Under the pieces are notes generated by a model. The model did no database searches. It was not told the origin of the DNA and saw only the letters and a list, made by a program, of their open reading frames with translations. A stretch of 64,000 nt of DNA from Oscillospiraceae bacterium. Lineage in GTDB: Bacteria; Bacillota; Clostridia; Oscillospirales; Oscillospiraceae. The translations under genes were made by a program, and so were the position numbers. The stretch spans positions 62,001 to 126,000 of the forward strand of contig CAJTGJ010000006.1 in NCBI GenBank assembly GCA_910575695.1, read 5' to 3'. Every line of letters begins with the position of its first letter. Within the stretch, counting starts at the first letter, position 1. Below, piece by piece: positions 35,420 through 45,585 of this stretch.

Positions 35420-38400
35420 ATGGTCAGACAAATACCATTTACAAAATATGAAGCGGCTCTACTTTTAGATGCCTATCTAAAAGTACTATCTGGCGAACTA
35501 TCCCGGGTGGATTCTGTCAAAAACTGCTCTCAATTGTTGCGATTAATGGCAGTCAACGAAGGAATTGAAATTGATGAAACATACAGAAATGTGAATGGCA
35601 TTTCATTTCAAATGGCAAGTATGGAGTCCGCCTATCAAGGAAAAACAATCATGAAACCTGCAACTCAGCTATTCACAGAAACTGTTCAACTTTTTCGGGA
35701 TAATAATAAAGAATATCATAATTTGTTGAACAAGGCAAAAGATATGGCTACTGAAAAACGAGATGGTGAAGCTACGGCGCTCCAAATGTGTGAACTATGC
35801 ACGACTAACCCGGCTGAGCACCAAATGATTTTGGAGGAGACGAATCGAATGACTGGAACACCGTCCAAGTCTGTTGAGGACGCCTTCTTTATGTATGCAA
35901 AAGACAAAACCGGATTTCCACCCAAAATGCTGGTTGACTATTTGCAAAAAGCAGCTGATTACTGCCATCTCAAACAGCCTCTCTTGGGCATGACTGATGC
36001 CAAAGCTGTCCATAACGTACAGAAAAAGGTTGCCGAGGGAAAACTTTTACGGTTCCGTTTTGGAAAAAATGCGCAGGCCATTCGTAGTGTCACACAGCTC
36101 TATTATGCCTTTATCAAAAGTTATTGTGAGCCTAAGGAAGATGCCATCACTCAGACAGCTCCTCTGATGAAGGATGCTGTTGTGGAACAGGCTGCTTCTG
36201 ACGCAGTCGAACAGGCAACTGCGGAAAACGTACCCATTATTTCTGTGGAAGAGGTCGGCGCTCTTGATGAAATCGTCGAAACAGCGGAGGGCTCAGCTCT
36301 CCAGGGGGAAACAACCAGTGTACCGGCAAATGATCAGTCTCTGGTTGATTTCAGCCAGGATGGTACATATTTGTTCACCAAGCCGGTCTCTTACACCTAC
36401 AAGGGCGAGGTATACCCTGCAAAGTCCTGGAATCGGATTTATGTGGAGATTTGCGGACTTCTCTTTGCTGATTATCGCGATGCTTTTATGGGCATCATGA
36501 ACGAGGATATTCCTGGATACAACACTCTGGCTTTTGCCGATGAGCGGAATTACCGGCGTATGCGAGTGCCGAAAAGTTTTGCCCCTGGCTATTATCTTGA
36601 GTCCAACCTGGATGCCACTACCATCGTCCGCAAAATACGTGGACTACATCAGTTGTTCGGGCTTGGAGACAAGTTGAGGATCTCATATAGAAGTGAGGAC
36701 GGGGGGGGCGAAACATCAGAAAAAGCGCCAAACAAAGAATGGATTATCGTGCAGTTGAAAGCGCGGGGACTCACCTATCAGGACAAACGGAACTGGGGTG
36801 GATGTCTCTGGATTGTTGGCGATCATGGGCTGGATGCGTTTATTCAGGAATGTAGGATAAAAGGCTATAAACTGTCTTACAAAGCAGATGGCTGCAAAAC
36901 CTATCCCAATCGCCCCGTATGGTGGACGAAGGATCATCCAAAGCAGCCCATCAAAGCAACACCTGTCATTCCAACTGGCGAAGGTCAAATTTCCTTGGAC
37001 GCTTTCAAGCAGTTCCTGATCCAGGAAAAGGGCCTTGCGGATAGGACTGCTGGCAACTATTCGACCTCCATTCGGATGATTGAAGCGTATATCCAGCGCA
37101 ATCATCTGGATTTCTCACTGTTGAATGCAGACGCAACTGGTGCCCAGAAAATTTTTGACTTTCTTATGGCGCGACCGGACTTTGAACAAATCAACATCCA
37201 ACGTCACCGCCAGTTTAGTGCGGCCTTAGTTCAATTTGTCATTTTCCTTCGTCAAGACGGAAGCATAGCCCATGGAGGAGAGCAGAAGCTGACAGGGAAA
37301 AAAACAATCATTGAAACCGTCTTTGATGTCCTTCGTCAAGCAGGAAAACCTATGACAGTTTCAGAAATTTATCAGGCGATTATCCGGGACAATCTCTACC
37401 CCTTTGGCGCACAGAACCCGCAGTCGGTTGTGTATAGCAAAGTTTCGCTTGCATACAGGCAAACCGATACCCGCATCAGAGAAGGAAGAGATGTACTGAT
37501 TCGCGCAGAGAAAGACGGTCGAAGGGTATTTCAGGTCATGTCCGCCAAAGAAGCAGCTGCATTCCTTGAAAATCAGCAAAGGAAATCTGAGCTGGAGACC
37601 GCATCACCATGGGTGGAATACGAGGCCGTTCTCAAGCAGGCCTTCCCTAAGGGATTTCAAAAGGAATCTGTCTTGGACATGAAGAAACTGCGGAAACGCT
37701 GGGCGGAGATTCACGGAGAAGAGCTGAGGGACTCTAACGAAATCGTTCGCCTACAGCTGACAGCGCACTGCGTGGATACTGGCAAGCGATGGTATCTGGC
37801 GGAACTTCTGCTGTCCGATGAAGATCGGTGGACAGTTCTACAGTACATCGAACGTGTGCTCAACAGCGGAAAGCCGGTGCTCTACTATTCTTCCATCTAT
37901 GCCGCGCTGGAGCATCAGCTGGAAAGCGCGGTGCTGACGGAAGATTTGCTGGTCAGTTATCTGCTGGCGACTTGCCAGGATCGGTATATCCTCCGGGAAC
38001 ACTATTTGACCAACGACCGCCACGCGCAGGTGAATCTTCCTGAAGAAATTACGGACGTGATGCTAGCTTACGGTCGTCCCATTCATACAGATGAGCTGAA
38101 ACAGGCGCTGCATCATTTCCCGCCAAATCAGGTGGAGCGAGAGCTTCACATTCATTCGGAGTTCATCATGGATGCTTTCCACACGTACTTCCATGAATCT
38201 ATGGCGGACCTGACAGCTCAGGAGCTGGATCAGATTGCTGCATTTATCCAGGAAGAGCTGGATAATCAGGGGTATATGATTGGCGATTGGATTCAGCGAA
38301 AGCTGGTTCAGTTATATCCAGAAACTGCCGAGCGCCTCAGTTTCCTGACGCCCTTGGGGGTGCGCGGCGCAGTGGCTTATAAGCTGCGGAATCGCTTTAC

Positions 38401-39007
38401 GTTCTCAGGCCCGGTGATCACACTCAAGGGCAACACAATGAGCATGACCGACATCTTTGCCATGTTCTGTCAGCGCCATGCGCCGTTTACACTGGATGAA
38501 TTAACGGCCTTTGCCAAGGAATGCGATTCGACCATCTATATGGACACGGTTCACAGGAACTGCGCCCGTGTCAGCGAGACAGAGTTCGTTGAGACAGGAG
38601 CCGTGCGCTGGGACATTCCCCGTGTGGATGCTGCCATCGCGTTGCACTGTCCGGGAAAGTATGTATCACTGAAGAACATTCAGTATTTCGATGCGTTCCC
38701 CTACGTGGGGTACTCGTGGAATAGTTACCTGCTGGAGCAGTATGTGGCCACCGTAAGCAAGAATTTCACGCTGATGCACTCTAGCTATGCCAAGAACAAT
38801 GTCTCAGGCGCTATCGTACGCCGGGATGCAGGGCTTGATTTCTTTGACGATGTTCTGGCAGACATTCTGGCTAACGCTCCAGTGGATTTGGAGAAAGATC
38901 CATGCCTAGAGCATCTGGCCAATGCGGGCTATATCACCAGGAAGAAGCTTTCCAGCATCAACGAAATTATTACGAGAGCCAAAATGCTGCGCTCTCAGAA
39001 AGGATGA
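35420..39007 (+). CDS. BREX-associated large protein with HARE-HTH domain
   Basis: 1195 residues, no single known family over its whole length. Visible parts: an N-terminal helical domain (KYEAALLLDAYLKVL, then NVNGISFQM, to about 105); a middle domain with YPAKSWNRIYVEICGLLF (about 325-430); a phage-integrase SAM-like N-terminal domain (about 521-615: SLDAFKQFLIQEKGL ... YSTSIRMIEAYI); a HARE-HTH winged helix (about 626-707: PMTVSEIYQAIIRDNLYPF); and a long C-terminal part. HARE-HTH is known to link nucleases to DNA modification sensing, so this may be a specificity or sensing subunit. It starts the BREX-like operon. An eight-G run at 36711-36718 lies in frame near residue 431. The start has a weak ribosome site. 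Confidence 0.8.
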   Translation: MVRQIPFTKYEAALLLDAYLKVLSGELSRVDSVKNCSQLLRLMAVNEGIEIDETYRNVNGISFQMASMESAYQGKTIMKPATQLFTETVQLFRDNNKEYHNLLNKAKDMATEKRDGEATALQMCELCTTNPAEHQMILEETNRMTGTPSKSVEDAFFMYAKDKTGFPPKMLVDYLQKAADYCHLKQPLLGMTDAKAVHNVQKKVAEGKLLRFRFGKNAQAIRSVTQLYYAFIKSYCEPKEDAITQTAPLMKDAVVEQAASDAVEQATAENVPIISVEEVGALDEIVETAEGSALQGETTSVPANDQSLVDFSQDGTYLFTKPVSYTYKGEVYPAKSWNRIYVEICGLLFADYRDAFMGIMNEDIPGYNTLAFADERNYRRMRVPKSFAPGYYLESNLDATTIVRKIRGLHQLFGLGDKLRISYRSEDGGGETSEKAPNKEWIIVQLKARGLTYQDKRNWGGCLWIVGDHGLDAFIQECRIKGYKLSYKADGCKTYPNRPVWWTKDHPKQPIKATPVIPTGEGQISLDAFKQFLIQEKGLADRTAGNYSTSIRMIEAYIQRNHLDFSLLNADATGAQKIFDFLMARPDFEQINIQRHRQFSAALVQFVIFLRQDGSIAHGGEQKLTGKKTIIETVFDVLRQAGKPMTVSEIYQAIIRDNLYPFGAQNPQSVVYSKVSLAYRQTDTRIREGRDVLIRAEKDGRRVFQVMSAKEAAAFLENQQRKSELETASPWVEYEAVLKQAFPKGFQKESVLDMKKLRKRWAEIHGEELRDSNEIVRLQLTAHCVDTGKRWYLAELLLSDEDRWTVLQYIERVLNSGKPVLYYSSIYAALEHQLESAVLTEDLLVSYLLATCQDRYILREHYLTNDRHAQVNLPEEITDVMLAYGRPIHTDELKQALHHFPPNQVERELHIHSEFIMDAFHTYFHESMADLTAQELDQIAAFIQEELDNQGYMIGDWIQRKLVQLYPETAERLSFLTPLGVRGAVAYKLRNRFTFSGPVITLKGNTMSMTDIFAMFCQRHAPFTLDELTAFAKECDSTIYMDTVHRNCARVSETEFVETGAVRWDIPRVDAAIALHCPGKYVSLKNIQYFDAFPYVGYSWNSYLLEQYVATVSKNFTLMHSSYAKNNVSGAIVRRDAGLDFFDDVLADILANAPVDLEKDPCLEHLANAGYITRKKLSSINEIITRAKMLRSQKG
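36711..36718 (+). repeat. In-frame G8 homopolymer tract
   Basis: Eight G bases inside the first BREX gene encode part of a Gly-rich linker (EDGGGET). A slip by one base would truncate the protein near residue 431. In other genomes, G tracts in defence genes are phase-variable. Confidence 0.6.
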
Positions 39008-39013
39008 GTGTCT

Positions 39014-41383
39014 ATGTATTCCTACGAATGGGATGCTGAGACTGGCGGATATGTGCTGAACAGTACGCCACTGCCGTTCAGCAAAGAGCCGCGACCGGTG
39101 TACTATCGGGAGATGGATTTGCTTGGCTTTGATAAGTATTGGGATTATGAAAAAGATGACACTTATCCTTATATGTGGGCGGAGACAAATAAGTATTGGT
39201 ACCGCGGAGAATTAGTAGCGCAATTAAAAGGAGGCACTCTATTTCAGACTCCTGAATTGATACCAGATGAGAATGCAAGAAGAAACATTGTACGCTTTGT
39301 TCCTGTAGACATTGCGAAAATGGTATCGCGCAATAGCAGTATTCTTGATAGCCTTACGGCGGAGACAATCAAGAATACATATAATACATACATTGGATAC
39401 AAAGACAAAGTTGATTTGTTTTATGTGGCTTTTAGCGGAGGTAAGGACAGTGTTGTAGCCCTTGACATCGTTCAGAGAGCTATACCACATGACGATTTCT
39501 TGGTGCTGTTCGGAGATACGCAAATGGAGTTCTCTGACACTTATGATGTAATTGAGCAAACGAGAAAACAGTGCGAAGAGAAAGGTATCCGGTTCTTAGT
39601 AGCCAGATCAAAGCTTGAGCCTGGATATACGTGGGATAGAATAGGCCCTCCTGCGCAAAAGATGAGGTGGTGCTGTAGCGTTCATAAAACTGCACCACAG
39701 ATTATTCGACTACGCAAATACATGAGGAATCCTCATTTCCGTGGAATGGCAATGATGGGAGTTAGAGGCGACGAAAGCATAGCGCGCAGTAAATACGATG
39801 TCGTAAATCTCGGAACAAAGCATAAAGGTCAGTATGATTATTATCCAATCCTGCGATGGAATTCAGCAGAATTGTTTCTCTATATATATCAGCAAGGGCT
39901 AATCATTAACAGAACCTATCTTCTGGGAAATAACAGAGCTGGTTGTCTTGTTTGCCCAATGGCATCAAAAAAAGGCTCTTGGGTCAGAGAACAGCTTTAC
40001 GGCGATAGCCCAGATGCGAAGCATTCAACCAAATTCTTTAATGACCTAATCGTTAAAAAATCAGTTGCCAGTACTATGCTGCCAGCTGCACAACGTGAAT
40101 TCATGGAGTTTGAGGGCTGGAAGTCCAGACATGATGCACGAAAGCTGAGTGCGCCGGATTTGGTGTACGACGATGAAATGCTATCCGGAGTACAGATTAT
40201 TCGCATCAAGCGAATATCAACGAATTGGAGAGAGTGGATTAAGACCATCGGGGAAATAACGTATCAAGAGCCAAGAACGGTGCGTATCCATTTCGGAACT
40301 GAGTGGTTTACAGCGAGCTATGAAGAAAAAGATGAGGGACTGGAATTCCGAATCAAAACCAGCAATACAAAGGACGAAATTCTATTTATTGCAGCATTAA
40401 AGAATATCTTGCGAAAATCAGCCTATTGTATTGGCTGCCAAGTATGCGAAGCAAATTGTCCAAATGGCTTTATAAGTTTTGAGAATGGTGATGTACATAT
40501 CGATGATCGGTGTGTACATTGTCTAATGTGCCACAAGGTTTCATCTTCAAGCTGCTGGGTAGCTGAATCACACAAAATGCCAAAGGAGAAGAGTACGATG
40601 ACTACAAGTATCGATCGATATAAAACGCTTGGCGTTCAGTTTTCTTGGGTGAGGGATTACTTTGAGAAAAAGAACGATTTCTGGGATAATAATAATTTGG
40701 GAACGATGATGTTAAGCCCACTTAAAGCGTTTTTAGCTGATACCGGAGTAAGTCGAAAGGGAAAGATTACTGCTTTTGGCGAGCTTGTTGACACAATCGG
40801 CATTGATAGTGAAACTGCTTGGGCGCTAATGCTTTGTAACGCGGCCTATACTTCTGAAATTAATTGGTGGGTCAAGAATATCTCTTTCAACCGCCCCTAT
40901 ACCCCTGCGGAAATTATGGCGCTTTTGATGGATGATGTGTCCTCAGAAAAATCCCGGAAAAACGTTGTTTCCGCCATTAAAAATCTGTGTAGCAGCAATC
41001 CAATATTGGGGGACCGGATTGGCCTTGGTCATTGTAACAGCGAACAAAAGGGACGAGTAACTCATCTTCTTGATATCACTAGGACTACTTGGTCTGCTCC
41101 CGATCCCCTCGTCATCCTTTACTCCCTCTATAAGTTTGCGGAAGCCTGCGAGGGATACTATCAGTTTACCCTTACCACGCTGATAGACGATACCGTCGAA
41201 CGCAGCGGCATCAGCCCTACAGAAATTTTCGGTTTAGGCACCGAGACCATGGAAAGGCTGCTCAACGGCCTATCCATCAATCACCCGGAATTTATCAACT
41301 GCTCCTTCAAAATGGATCTGGACAGCATTACTCTGCGGCCCGGCAAGACCTCAGATGACGTGCTGGAACTTTTCAAAGCATAA
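39014..41383 (+). CDS. brxP: BrxP-like PAPS reductase / ferredoxin / DUF4007 protein
   Basis: 789 residues from ATG 39014 (GAAAGGA nine bases upstream; GTG 39008 is too close). Domain 1 is an N-type ATP-pyrophosphatase/PAPS reductase: SGGKDS at 141-146, a cysteine pair in RWCCSVHK and GCLVCPMAS. Domain 2 is an 8-Cys ferredoxin-like part (CIGCQVCEANC near 470, CVHCLMC near 500). Domain 3, from about 549 to 780, is DUF4007 (LSPLKAFLADTGVSRKGKI). This triad is related to DndC-type sulfur enzymes of DNA phosphorothioation and marks BREX type 4. The gene is 6 bases after the 1195-residue gene stop. Confidence 0.85.
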   Translation: MYSYEWDAETGGYVLNSTPLPFSKEPRPVYYREMDLLGFDKYWDYEKDDTYPYMWAETNKYWYRGELVAQLKGGTLFQTPELIPDENARRNIVRFVPVDIAKMVSRNSSILDSLTAETIKNTYNTYIGYKDKVDLFYVAFSGGKDSVVALDIVQRAIPHDDFLVLFGDTQMEFSDTYDVIEQTRKQCEEKGIRFLVARSKLEPGYTWDRIGPPAQKMRWCCSVHKTAPQIIRLRKYMRNPHFRGMAMMGVRGDESIARSKYDVVNLGTKHKGQYDYYPILRWNSAELFLYIYQQGLIINRTYLLGNNRAGCLVCPMASKKGSWVREQLYGDSPDAKHSTKFFNDLIVKKSVASTMLPAAQREFMEFEGWKSRHDARKLSAPDLVYDDEMLSGVQIIRIKRISTNWREWIKTIGEITYQEPRTVRIHFGTEWFTASYEEKDEGLEFRIKTSNTKDEILFIAALKNILRKSAYCIGCQVCEANCPNGFISFENGDVHIDDRCVHCLMCHKVSSSSCWVAESHKMPKEKSTMTTSIDRYKTLGVQFSWVRDYFEKKNDFWDNNNLGTMMLSPLKAFLADTGVSRKGKITAFGELVDTIGIDSETAWALMLCNAAYTSEINWWVKNISFNRPYTPAEIMALLMDDVSSEKSRKNVVSAIKNLCSSNPILGDRIGLGHCNSEQKGRVTHLLDITRTTWSAPDPLVILYSLYKFAEACEGYYQFTLTTLIDDTVERSGISPTEIFGLGTETMERLLNGLSINHPEFINCSFKMDLDSITLRPGKTSDDVLELFKA

Positions 41384-41400
41384 CATAGGAGGAATCGGTC

Positions 41401-44400
41401 ATGGCCGAGTTGTATAGAGACTACTTTGACATAGACCCGGAGTTTTTCCCTGCCGTCAACGCCAGCGTCATCGAACAGCACCCCAACCTCTGGGAAAAGT
41501 TCTATCCACACGAGACGTTTGTCAAACTCATGCGGGATCTGATCAGCTGCGTCGGTCGCTTGCAGAAGCTGTCCGTCTGGGTGGAGGGTGAATACGGCAC
41601 CGGGAAATCCCATGCTGTACTGACACTCAAAAAGCTGCTAGAGGCGGACGATGCCACCACGAAGGCTTATTTTGACCGTTTCCCGGAGCAGTTGGGCAAT
41701 GACCTGTATAACAAACTCTATTCTCTGAAGCACGCTGGGAACATTCTGGTGGCACACCGATATGCCTCTTCTGACATTACTAGCGAGACGGATCTACTCT
41801 TTGACGTGCAGGACAGCATTGTGGCCGCACTGCGCGAAAAGGGGTATAAGGAGGGCGACGGCGCGTTGCGGTCAGCAGCCATCCAGTGGCTGAGTGATAC
41901 GGATAACAAAGCCTACTTCAACGGCCTGATGAAGGGTACCTATGCTGCAACCTTCGCCGGAGACGATGTGGACGCCCTGATTAAAAAGTTACAAACATTT
42001 GAAGGTTTGCCGCTTTCCGAAATCATGACCAAGGTCATGAAGTTGGCCAACGAGCGTGGCATCCGTGTCCTGACGCTAACCAAAGAGGTGCTACAGGACT
42101 GGATTCGTGCGGTCATTAAGGATAATAACTTGTACGGTCTCATCTTCATATGGGATGAGTTTACGGATTTCTTTAAAAATAATCGAACACGCCTGTCCGG
42201 CCTACAGGCACTGGTGGAAATGTCCGAGGGTGACTTTTTCTATCTGATTCCTGTCACCCACAATGTAGCCAACCTGTTCCCAGCCAAGGACAAGGACTGG
42301 AATGTCATCAGTCACCGCTTTGTATTGCCCTTTTGCAACATTGAGCTGCCGGACAACATGGCCTTTCGTCTGATGGGTAAAGCTCTGGAAAAGCGCCAAG
42401 ATACGCACCTGATGGACGAATGGCAGGAAACCTCCGAGGAACTCTATGAGCGCACCAGAGACGCCCGCGCCTTAGTGAAAAAACAGGCCAAGATTCAAGA
42501 TACGGAGTTGCGCGATGTGCTTCCCTTACATCCTTATGCCGCACTGCTGCTCAAGAACATGGCCAGCTATTATGCTGGAGATGTGCGAAGCATGTTTGAC
42601 TTCCTGAAAAACGACACAGGAGATGAGATCCGTGGCTTCAAATGGTTCATTGATACCTTCGGCCCTGCGGATGACAATCCGCTACTGACAGTGGACCTGC
42701 TATGGGACTTCTTCTATGAAAAGGGCAAAGAACTGCTGGACAGGGATGTCCGCAAGGTGCTGGATAGCTTTGGTCGCGCACGCAATCTAATTGGTGATGA
42801 GCCTCGTATCCTAAAAGCGATTCTGCTCATGCAGGCCATCTATGAGAAGACAGGTTCTCAGGTGGGAACGCTCGCTCCCAGTGCGAAGAACATCGAATAT
42901 GCCTTCATGGGTTCTGACTTGGACGATGGACAACCCACAAAAATCGCGGATAGCCTCGTCAGGAAGAAAATTCTCTACAAGACGCCGGGGTCAAACCTCT
43001 ACAGTGCGCTTCTCAGTGCAGACGATGACATTCCTCCAGTGGATGTGAAATTTTCGAACCTTCTGACGGAAGGCAAGATGCAAACAGTCATTGAGCCCAA
43101 GGACGCACTGAAACTGCGTTACGACTTTACCCTGGTCGCTGACGCAAGCCGTCTGGAACAGCAGCTCAAGGGAATTATAAATCAGGGTACAGACAACCGA
43201 ATCCATGCCGTGATTGCGTTTGCCAAGAGCGGCTTGGATGCTTATGAGCTTTCCAAGGCGTTCAGCACGTATGCGCACGACGAGCACTTCCGCTCTATTG
43301 TATTTATTGACGCAACCCTTACGCCGCTGGGCGATGACCGCTTTGAGCAGATTTCTGACTCCAAGGCCAAGTATGAATATTGGCACAAGAAGAATACTGA
43401 CATGGCTGGCCAGTACAACAACGATGTGAGCAGGGTGCTGGAAGATTGGCACAAGAGTGTCAAGAAGGGTGAGTTCATTATCTACTGGGAGGACGCACTG
43501 ACTGGCAAGCGTATTCCGACATTGGAAGCGCTTTACACCGAACTGAGCACGGTCAACCGCAGGCGCTATCCTGACGGACTGGAGACGTTTGCCGCCAATG
43601 CCACCCCTACCATGTGGCAAGCGACTCAGCTGAAGAACGGCGTTGGCCTCGGTGCTGGTTCCGGCGGAACATTGGGACAGTTCAGCTGTGTTCCCAAGGA
43701 TTTGGGCGAGGCCTGGACCACGGAGCGTTATTGGGAAACACTGCCTCTGCTGACCATCTCGAAGATTAAACGTACAGTAGACAGCATGATCACTGAAGCC
43801 TTCAGAACAGGTGATCGGATCTCCATCCGAGACATCTATGAAAAGCTATATAAAGCGCCTTATGGCTTCATGCCCTGTAATCAGACAGCATTTATCCTTG
43901 GTTTCCTTCTGAAAGAATATGCTGATGGTTCTTTTTCCTCTAGCGACGGAATCAGACCGGCTAAACTGGATAACGAGAAGCTGAAGAACATCGTCTCCGA
44001 GTATATTTCCGAGCGCATGACACCTAATCCGCGTTACAAGGATAAGTACATCGTAAAGATGACGGAGGAGACTAAAGCCTTTGTAGCGGCCTCTGCTATG
44101 ATATTCGACCGCCCTGTCAACGTTTCACGGATGGAAGATATCCGGGATACGATAGTGCGTCCGGCCATGCACTCTCTGCCCTTCCCAATGTGGTGCCTGA
44201 AGCATCTGGGAGATGAACCAGCCTTCACAAGCAGCACTGAAAACGTGCATCAGCTGATAGATCTCTATACTGCTTTCGCCAACAGCGGCAGCACTGACGG
44301 GCGCTCCGACAATGACATTGCCTCTGACATTGGCAGACTTGTCATCCGCCATCCTGGGTTGGCTGAGGATTTGCGTAGCATTATGTCCGAACAGAAGGTA

Positions 44401-45585
44401 CGGGAGGGCATGAAAAACTATCTGGATGATTTTGAGAACGGTATCCTGTCCAAGCTTGGTGAACAGATCGGTGATGGTGGGCAGTATATCACCCGCTTGC
44501 AAAAGAGGTTTAGCGCCGATGCGGCAAACTGGGTCTGGTTCAAGGAAACTGCCGATCAACAGATTCGTATGCTGATTTTGGAGTACAGGATCATTCTCGC
44601 CAGCAATGCGGTGATTCTTCACAGCAACTCCTTCGGAGGCTGCATTGAGGAGTGGTGCAACGTCTGCAAAAATATCAAGATCTCCTACCTATATGCCAAA
44701 AATTACTGGGACGATCTGGGGCCGTTCATGGAGCTTCTGTATGGAATCAAGAAATCCGGCGAACTCCAGGAAAACCGCCGGGAACAGTTCCTGCAACTAA
44801 TCACAGATAAAGGCGCGAACTTCAAATCTTTCTACAATCATCAAGAAAGTGTGTTTGCCAATGCCTGCAGCTATATCCTCCAGGGCCTTGGCCAAGATTT
44901 TGTCAGTGAAATTTATAAACAGTTGCCAGGAAGTGACCTCTTCACATCCGAAAAGAGCTACTATCAACGGTGTGTGCAGGAAACGGTGAAGACCTGGAGT
45001 GAGAGGCAGGAAAGCGCAAAACTGATCAAAGCTTGGAAAGACGCGACAAAGACGGAGTCACCCCGTGCCTGGTCGCAAGCCTATCTGATGCCTGTTCTCT
45101 GCATGGTGGATGATCCCAACGAGGAAATCATAGCCAAAAAAGCTTTTGATACCATCAATGCCGTTGCTAAGAAAAAGAGAGTCGATGGACGGAGTATAGA
45201 GGACACCATGAAATTCCTGCAGTCCCATACTGTTCTGCTACAAAAGTTGGGTGACTCTGCCGTGCGTGATGATGCTTTCCGTAAGCGTATCCTGGGTCGC
45301 TATGACGTGTTGCTCCAGAACATTGAAGAAGTTAAAAGAGAGCTGGAACAGCACCTGCTGGAGCACCCGTACGACTGGTACCATCTGACCAGTTTAGAAA
45401 ATGCGCTCTGCAAGAAAGCCGAATTCGTGTATAACGGATCGGGTTATGAACTTGCGGTTCAAAAGATCGATGGGATGGATATTGCAGATGTGAAGCGCTA
45501 TTTGAAGGAGCTCATTGAGAAGAACATGACCGTTGGCATCGAGATTATACGCGAAACCCGAGGTGCTCTGCATGAAGATCAGTGA
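41401..45585 (+). CDS. brxC: BREX ATPase BrxC/PglY-like
   Basis: 1394 residues. Walker A is GEYGTGKS at 63-70 and Walker B is LIFIWDEF at 247-254, followed by a long helical region. Size, a P-loop near the N-terminus and position between the PAPS-reductase and PglZ genes identify the BrxC/PglY family, a large P-loop ATPase needed for phage exclusion in BREX. A GGAGG site precedes ATG 41401. Its stop is overlapped 14 bases by the pglZ start. No obvious damage. Confidence 0.88.
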   Translation: MAELYRDYFDIDPEFFPAVNASVIEQHPNLWEKFYPHETFVKLMRDLISCVGRLQKLSVWVEGEYGTGKSHAVLTLKKLLEADDATTKAYFDRFPEQLGNDLYNKLYSLKHAGNILVAHRYASSDITSETDLLFDVQDSIVAALREKGYKEGDGALRSAAIQWLSDTDNKAYFNGLMKGTYAATFAGDDVDALIKKLQTFEGLPLSEIMTKVMKLANERGIRVLTLTKEVLQDWIRAVIKDNNLYGLIFIWDEFTDFFKNNRTRLSGLQALVEMSEGDFFYLIPVTHNVANLFPAKDKDWNVISHRFVLPFCNIELPDNMAFRLMGKALEKRQDTHLMDEWQETSEELYERTRDARALVKKQAKIQDTELRDVLPLHPYAALLLKNMASYYAGDVRSMFDFLKNDTGDEIRGFKWFIDTFGPADDNPLLTVDLLWDFFYEKGKELLDRDVRKVLDSFGRARNLIGDEPRILKAILLMQAIYEKTGSQVGTLAPSAKNIEYAFMGSDLDDGQPTKIADSLVRKKILYKTPGSNLYSALLSADDDIPPVDVKFSNLLTEGKMQTVIEPKDALKLRYDFTLVADASRLEQQLKGIINQGTDNRIHAVIAFAKSGLDAYELSKAFSTYAHDEHFRSIVFIDATLTPLGDDRFEQISDSKAKYEYWHKKNTDMAGQYNNDVSRVLEDWHKSVKKGEFIIYWEDALTGKRIPTLEALYTELSTVNRRRYPDGLETFAANATPTMWQATQLKNGVGLGAGSGGTLGQFSCVPKDLGEAWTTERYWETLPLLTISKIKRTVDSMITEAFRTGDRISIRDIYEKLYKAPYGFMPCNQTAFILGFLLKEYADGSFSSSDGIRPAKLDNEKLKNIVSEYISERMTPNPRYKDKYIVKMTEETKAFVAASAMIFDRPVNVSRMEDIRDTIVRPAMHSLPFPMWCLKHLGDEPAFTSSTENVHQLIDLYTAFANSGSTDGRSDNDIASDIGRLVIRHPGLAEDLRSIMSEQKVREGMKNYLDDFENGILSKLGEQIGDGGQYITRLQKRFSADAANWVWFKETADQQIRMLILEYRIILASNAVILHSNSFGGCIEEWCNVCKNIKISYLYAKNYWDDLGPFMELLYGIKKSGELQENRREQFLQLITDKGANFKSFYNHQESVFANACSYILQGLGQDFVSEIYKQLPGSDLFTSEKSYYQRCVQETVKTWSERQESAKLIKAWKDATKTESPRAWSQAYLMPVLCMVDDPNEEIIAKKAFDTINAVAKKKRVDGRSIEDTMKFLQSHTVLLQKLGDSAVRDDAFRKRILGRYDVLLQNIEEVKRELEQHLLEHPYDWYHLTSLENALCKKAEFVYNGSGYELAVQKIDGMDIADVKRYLKELIEKNMTVGIEIIRETRGALHEDQ

